A stretch of DNA of 16,846 nt. Origin: JAUIHN01 sp964556075 (GTDB lineage Bacteria > Patescibacteriota > Saccharimonadia > Saccharimonadales > Saccharimonadaceae). Location of the stretch: contig CAZKUV010000014.1 in the NCBI GenBank assembly GCA_964556075.1, positions 1-16,846 of the forward strand. The letters run 5' to 3'. Below, piece by piece: positions 14,621 to 16,846 of this stretch (position 1 is the stretch's first letter; each line of letters starts with the position of its first letter). The notes beneath the pieces were generated by a model, which saw only the letters and a program-made list of their open reading frames with translations, had not been told where the DNA came from and did not search any database. Made by a program: the position numbers and the translations under genes.

Positions 14621-14697
14621 GGCGCTATAGCTCAGCCCGGTAGAGCAGAGGCCTGAAGAGCCTTGTGTCCCTGGTTCAAATCCAGGTGGCGCCACCA
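14621..14697 (+). tRNA. tRNA-Phe (anticodon GAA)
   Basis: A complete 77-base cloverleaf with encoded CCA. Acceptor GGCGCTA/TGGCGCC (one G-T pair), D stem GCTC/GAGC, anticodon stem GAGGC/GCCTT with loop CTGAAGA giving anticodon GAA at 14655-14657, T arm CCTGG-TTCAAAT-CCAGG, discriminator A. Confidence 0.97.
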
Positions 14698-14734
14698 AAG
14701 TAAACCCCTCACTAATTGGTGAGGGGTTTACTTT
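14697..14734 (+). terminator. Terminator of tRNA-Phe
   Basis: A perfect 14-pair stem (14699-14712 with 14719-14732; core AAACCCCTCAC/GTGAGGGGTTT) has loop TAATTG. It extends by two more A-T pairs into the CCA end and is followed by a short T stretch. The stem begins at the tRNA 3' end, so processing and termination are tightly coupled. Confidence 0.85.
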
Positions 14735-14757
14735 ATGGAAAAAAGTAGTTCTTTTCA

Positions 14758-14786
14758 CAGACACGGAGTTTGCGGGTACATATAAT
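14758..14786 (+). promoter_or_regulatory. Promoter of the coiled-coil gene
   Basis: CAGACA (14758-14763) and a perfect TATAAT (14781-14786) with a 17-base spacer; the start is predicted near 14793, about 18 bases before ATG. Confidence 0.65.
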
Positions 14787-14810
14787 GACCGTATAAGGAA
14801 AGGAGAGTAT

Positions 14811-15158
14811 ATGTCTTCACAAGATACACTGAACAGCGCCATCGATGAGGAAGAGAGAGCGAAAGCGCTGCAGCGCGAAATTGAAAAAGAAAAAGCCAGA
14901 ATCAACATACTACAACGACAATTAGAATCCACAACTCAAGATATGGTCGCGAGGTTACAATCGAATATCGATGAATCTACCAGTATAATTGCCAGCCTAC
15001 AGCAGAAGTACGACATGCATATGAAGGACGCAGAAAGGTTGAGGCAGCAAGCTGCAGACGAGGATCGCGCGGAACTCGCTACGCAAAAAGGGAAAGGCAA
15101 AAAGGAGAGTATGGCAAAAAAAGCGGCAATGAGCTTTATTCGAGATCAACTTATGTAA
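14811..15158 (+). CDS. Small coiled-coil protein of unknown function
   Basis: A 115-residue, highly charged and almost wholly helical protein. Residues about 13-80 are heptad-like (EEERAKALQREIEKEKARINILQ and onward), with no membrane segment or signal peptide. A lysine-rich patch (KGKGKKESMAKKAA) comes before the C-terminal helix SFIRDQLM. I recognise no family. AAAGGAGAG lies a few bases before ATG and a strong promoter precedes it, so it is well expressed by design. A run of seven A at 15116-15122 is in the phase A AAA AAA of a classic -1 frameshift site. The -1 frame stays open from there into the next ORF, which lacks a normal start codon. Confidence 0.75.
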   Translation: MSSQDTLNSAIDEEERAKALQREIEKEKARINILQRQLESTTQDMVARLQSNIDESTSIIASLQQKYDMHMKDAERLRQQAADEDRAELATQKGKGKKESMAKKAAMSFIRDQLM

Positions 15159-15187
15159 CAGCATCTTATGAAGTAAAAAGGGGGAGC

Positions 15188-15382
15188 ATTACAGACGTAT
15201 ATTCTATACAAAATCAAGCGCAACAACTGAGAACAGATGCGCAGAGATTGCAAGATCAGGCGGCACAAAAACTGAAAGAAGCGGCTTCATTGGAGCGACT
15301 GGCCGCAGAGCAAATACAACACGATGCCGACAAGCTACAGGAAGATGGGAGCACTGGAGGTTTTGGTGGTCTGTTCGGCTAG
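15188..15382 (+). CDS. Gln/Ala-rich helical ORF without a normal start codon
   Basis: A coding-like frame reads TDVYSIQNQAQQLRTDAQ and then QAAQKLKEAASLERLAAEQ, ending in a glycine-rich tail GSTGGFGGLFG. It is amphipathic helical and resembles the upstream coiled-coil protein in style. No ATG, GTG or TTG stands at its head. The coordinates assume an ATT at 15188, just after AGGGGGAG, but the spacing (one base) is too tight for ordinary initiation; a TTG further inside is the only standard option. Alternatively it is the -1 frameshift extension of the preceding gene, because its frame is open without stops back through the A7 run at 15116-15122. The function is unknown. Confidence 0.45.
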   Translation: MTDVYSIQNQAQQLRTDAQRLQDQAAQKLKEAASLERLAAEQIQHDADKLQEDGSTGGFGGLFG

Positions 15383-15459
15383 CCTTCGACGATAGCTTTA
15401 AAACCCCACGTGTCGTTTTTGCCATCTTTTCGGATTCATTTTCAAGACCTTTTTGGGTT

Positions 15460-15570
15460 ATGAATGCGCACCCAGCTGCAACGTATTCATACGTATTGTT
15501 ATGGCTTGGGTTTATGCTCGGTGGCTTTCTCCCGCTGAGGATATACTTTATACTCAAAGCCAATAGATAA
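15460..15570 (+). CDS. Possible 36-residue single-helix membrane peptide
   Basis: From ATG 15460 the frame encodes a short N-terminus (MNAHPAATYS), one hydrophobic helix (YVLLWLGFMLGGFLPLRIYF) and a basic end KANR. The frame is open and protein-like upstream to about 15385 (SFKTPRVVFAIFSDSFSRPF) without a usable start. This may therefore be the remnant of a longer gene or a frameshift product. No Shine-Dalgarno is seen. Tandem TATACT hexamers (15542-15547, 15549-15554) at its 3' end could be -10 boxes for the next gene. Confidence 0.3.
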   Translation: MNAHPAATYSYVLLWLGFMLGGFLPLRIYFILKANR

Positions 15571-15599
15571 ACGAGGCAAGAGAGATTTTTCTGAAAGAA

Positions 15600-15884
15600 T
15601 TGCATAGCATTGAGCAAGCACATCAGGACCTGCAACAGGAGCCTTCCCTTTTAGATTGGTATTCACTACAGCCGGATGATGAGAGCGACATTTCTTCGGG
15701 TGACATCGCATCCGCTGTTGGGATGTATGTAGTTTCTAAAACACTACGAGAAGGGTTTGACGTAGAGATCCCCAGTGTTGATGTATATATTAAAGGAGAC
15801 AGGATACATGGTATTCGTCGAGGAGATGTTCAAGGATTTCGAGAGTTGGAGACGTATCTACTTGAGAAAAGTGATAATAGCTAA
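15600..15884 (+). CDS. Hypothetical 94-residue acidic protein
   Basis: I do not recognise it. From TTG 15600 it has an N-terminal helix rich in Gln and Glu (IEQAHQDLQQEPSLLDWYSL), an acidic linker (QPDDESDISSGD), and a compact alpha/beta-looking part (GMYVVSKTLREGFDVEIPS, DVYIKGDRIHGIRRGD, FRELETYLLEK). There is no signal peptide or membrane segment. The frame stays open upstream to 15567 with plausible helical residues (NEAREIFLKE), so the true start may be a non-standard codon such as ATT 15585, eight bases after GAGG. It is the last of a run of small plus-strand ORFs that begins at 14811. Confidence 0.55.
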   Translation: MHSIEQAHQDLQQEPSLLDWYSLQPDDESDISSGDIASAVGMYVVSKTLREGFDVEIPSVDVYIKGDRIHGIRRGDVQGFRELETYLLEKSDNS

Positions 15885-15930
15885 GGCGAAGACAACTATG
15901 TTTTGCTATCGTTGTGGATGGTGAGGCCTA

Positions 15931-15952
15931 ACATTGGCCGCAAGGCCAATGT
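15931..15952 (+). repeat. Nine-pair hairpin with GCAA tetraloop
   Basis: ACATTGGCC pairs perfectly with GGCCAATGT around GCAA, a GNRA-type tetraloop. No T run follows, so it is not a simple terminator. It lies 6 bases after the stop of the eight-codon mini-ORF. Confidence 0.6.
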
Positions 15953-15968
15953 ATCGAAAATATCTGAT

Positions 15969-16118
15969 ATGAAACGAATAATTATTCTGACAGCTTTCTC
16001 AGTAACGGCAGTCTGAGCTGGTACCTCTCTCTTTGTTCGGATATTCTTGTATCTGTCGTTGCCGTACGTTCCATACTACTCAGTTATTCTCGCTAGATAC
16101 TTTCTTTTCGATTGTTGA
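15969..16118 (+). pseudogene. Possible decayed small membrane protein gene (in-frame TGA)
   Basis: ATG 15969 begins MKRIIILTAFSVTAV, which looks like a signal anchor, then meets TGA at 16014-16016. The same frame continues without a break as AGTSLFVRIFLYLSLPYVPY and on to another TGA at 16116-16118, a hydrophobic, aromatic-rich stretch. A single change of the first TGA (for example to TGG) would restore a 49-residue two-segment membrane protein. No Shine-Dalgarno is seen. It could also be chance. Confidence 0.3.
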
Positions 16119-16191
16119 CGGTTAACAATCTTCAGGAGCTCGGCTCTGGAGGTACCGATAGGCGCACGCTGTCTATGGTGTCCAATAAAAA

Positions 16192-16208
16192 AGTGTAAAT
16201 TTTACACT
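16192..16208. promoter_or_regulatory. 17-base perfect palindrome, operator-like
   Basis: AGTGTAAA and TTTACACT are perfect eight-base arms around a single T. The TTTACA in the right arm resembles a -35 box. This is the size and symmetry of a dimeric repressor site, but no matching intact promoter-gene pair is evident. Confidence 0.45.
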
Positions 16209-16230
16209 GCCACCCTTTGTCTAGCACTTC

Positions 16231-16445
16231 ATGCGCAAGCAAAAGGGCTTTATAATGTTCGATGCGAGTGGTTTCGAATTTCTGACTTACAAACCAACAA
16301 AAAATACGCCGTCCGGCGCATTTGAAAATCAAAAATTTGGTGCAGGATAGTTGACGCATTACAAACATCTGCAATGCTTGCACAAGAAGATAGTAAGCTA
16401 AGGTATTTAGCGGAACAGTTTCAACTTAAGTCTAACTTAGTCTAG
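16231..16445 (+). pseudogene. Frame-broken ORF fragment
   Basis: ATG 16231 opens a 39-residue frame (MRKQKGFIMFDASGFEFLTY, ending FENQKFGAG, stop at 16348-16350). A second frame, open from 16326 and overlapping the first, reads RIVDALQTSAMLAQEDSKL and ends FQLKSNLV at 16445. Together they look like one gene split by a -1 (or +2) frame change between about 16326 and 16350, but no strong slippery sequence is present. The end overlaps the converging DUF1905 gene by 14 bases. The family is unknown. Confidence 0.3.
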
Positions 16446-16713
16446 GCGAAACGTTTACTAATAATGTATCACCCAATTCCAAACCTTCTTTATTTCTTAT
16501 CTTTTTATTTACAGATATTTGAGCGGAGCCATCCGCCCACGGCAGCATACTGCCTTCCCAAGTTGTATTGCCGATGGTTACATTCACAGGTGTTATGCCA
16601 CGTTTTTCATACTGCTTGAAAGCGTCCCGTATCTTCTTCGGTACGTGAATATACCACCACGTCCCATCTTTATCCATTTCTAGTTTCGCTTCAAATACTT
16701 GCCGTTCGCTCAT
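16432..16713 (-). CDS. DUF1905 domain-containing protein
   Basis: A 93-residue small beta-barrel protein. It matches the DUF1905 pattern: an N-terminal FEAKLE strand, the conserved aromatic WWYIHVPKKIRD (19-30), PVNVTIGNTTWEGSMLP (42-58), then ISVNKKIRNKEGLELGDTLLVNV (66-88), in which the last part resembles AbrB-like or double-psi barrel folds. The biochemical role of the family is not known. It has no membrane segment. I use ATG 16711-16713; GTG two codons upstream is possible. TATCAT is seven bases before ATG with no Shine-Dalgarno, again suggesting leaderless translation. An upstream terminator separates it from the next minus-strand gene. Confidence 0.85.
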   Translation of the reverse strand: MSERQVFEAKLEMDKDGTWWYIHVPKKIRDAFKQYEKRGITPVNVTIGNTTWEGSMLPWADGSAQISVNKKIRNKEGLELGDTLLVNVSPRLS

Positions 16714-16720
16714 ATACACG

Positions 16721-16726
16721 ATGATA
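16721..16726 (-). promoter_or_regulatory. -10 box of the DUF1905 gene
   Basis: TATCAT on the minus strand is seven bases before ATG and directly follows the T run of the upstream terminator, so the -35 region would lie inside the terminator hairpin. Confidence 0.4.
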
Positions 16727-16728
16727 AC

Positions 16729-16753
16729 AAAAAACGAGCCAAACGGCTCGTTT
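16729..16753 (-). terminator. Rho-independent terminator of the right-edge gene
   Basis: Read on the minus strand, AAACGAGCC pairs with GGCTCGTTT (nine pairs, loop GTTT), followed by a run of T. It lies just after the stop of the partial gene at the window edge. A further perfect inverted repeat TTTGAAAC/GTTTCAAA (16755-16776, loop TATACT) overlaps that gene's stop codon. Confidence 0.85.
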
Positions 16754-16761
16754 GTTTGAAA

Positions 16762-16846
16762 CTATACTGTTTCAAAATCATTTGGATCGAATTGGTGCCG
16801 GATAGCTGGCATATTTCTAACCGCTTCTTCTGACAATGTCGATACT
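16762..16846 (-). CDS. 3' end of an unidentified gene (5' part outside window)
   Basis: The minus-strand frame reads VSTLSEEAVRNMPAIRHQFD and ends PNDFETV before TAG at 16762-16764. Only about 27 residues are visible, too few to assign a family. The frame is coding-like and a good terminator follows at once, so this is taken as the true end of a gene. Confidence 0.6.
   Translation of the reverse strand, partial: VSTLSEEAVRNMPAIRHQFDPNDFETV

Larger units (their letters stand above)
15885..16431. other. Long stretch with no convincing intact gene
   Basis: About 550 bases between the 94-residue ORF and the DUF1905 gene. It holds a mini-ORF (ATG 15898, reading MFCYRCGW then stop), a GNRA-loop hairpin, a membrane-protein-like frame with an internal TGA, a 17-base palindrome, a TATAAT at 16251-16256, and a frame-broken ORF near its right end. 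An 83-residue minus-strand frame (16132-16383) lies in antisense register to the plus-strand fragments, and neither is clearly coding. Decay of former genes is the simplest reading. Confidence 0.5.

Noticed and set aside
15204..15635. 143-residue minus-strand ORF
   Set aside because: It is antisense to the Gln/Ala-rich helical frame and to the start of the 94-residue ORF, has no Shine-Dalgarno, and reads like a shadow frame.
16330..16350. Programmed -1 frameshift at CAAAAATTTGG in the split ORF
   Set aside because: In the reading phase the heptamer is A AAA TTT, which does not allow re-pairing of both tRNAs, so a mutation or sequence error is more likely.
16132..16383. 83-residue minus-strand ORF
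   Set aside because: It lies in antisense register to the plus-strand fragments, with no ribosome site or recognisable motif. It could not be fully excluded but is not supported.
1..16846. CRISPR array, insertion sequence or prophage
   Set aside because: No regularly spaced repeats, transposase, integrase or phage structural genes were found on either strand.

Overview
The window is a dense bacterial segment of medium GC. It uses the standard genetic code, has two tRNA genes with encoded CCA ends, short intergenic gaps and repeated tail-to-tail gene overlaps. The gene set (HtpX, a NAD+-dependent ligase, an RRM protein, TypA, a GH37 trehalase, a debranching-enzyme-like protein, a GT4 glycosyltransferase, RarA, a slipin, and many small lineage-type proteins) suggests a small-genome bacterium of the Patescibacteria/CPR type. 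Candidatus Saccharibacteria (TM7) is my best guess, but this is inferred from gene style, not from a marker gene.

Layout. 1-3575 (+): the end of htpX, a six-helix membrane protein with a very basic N-terminus, and ligA, spaced like an operon. The LigA has lost all four cysteines of its zinc-ribbon region. 3745-4299 (+): an ITPase/HAM1-family nucleotide sanitiser. 4401-4730 (-): a one-RRM RNA-binding protein that shares a bidirectional terminator with the ITPase gene. 4893-5199: an apparent small structured RNA gene with its own promoter and terminator, followed by tRNA-Ala(GGC). 5213-6056 (-): an arsR-type repressor and an NAD(P)H-dependent FMN reductase, with a palindromic operator over the arsR promoter. 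6187-8010 (+): typA/bipA, with a hairpin between its Shine-Dalgarno sequence and start codon. 8069-12442: a carbohydrate block of trehalase (+), debranching-like glycosidase (-) and GT4 glycosyltransferase (+). 12432-13604 (-): rarA. 13771-14535 (+): slipin. 14621-14697 (+): tRNA-Phe(GAA).

14811-16445 is an accessory stretch of small ORFs: a coiled-coil protein, a second glutamine- and alanine-rich helical ORF with no normal start codon, a possible one-helix membrane peptide, a 94-residue unknown protein, and about 550 bases of mostly non-coding or decayed sequence with palindromes. The window ends with a DUF1905 gene and the 3' end of another gene, both on the minus strand.

Functional links: LigA and RarA serve replication and repair; the ITPase cleans the nucleotide pool; HtpX and the slipin concern membrane quality; TypA and the RRM protein act on translation and RNA; trehalase, the debranching-like enzyme and GT4 handle alpha-glucan or trehalose-type sugars. 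Several minus-strand genes have a -10 box only 6-7 bases from ATG and no Shine-Dalgarno sequence, which suggests leaderless mRNAs.
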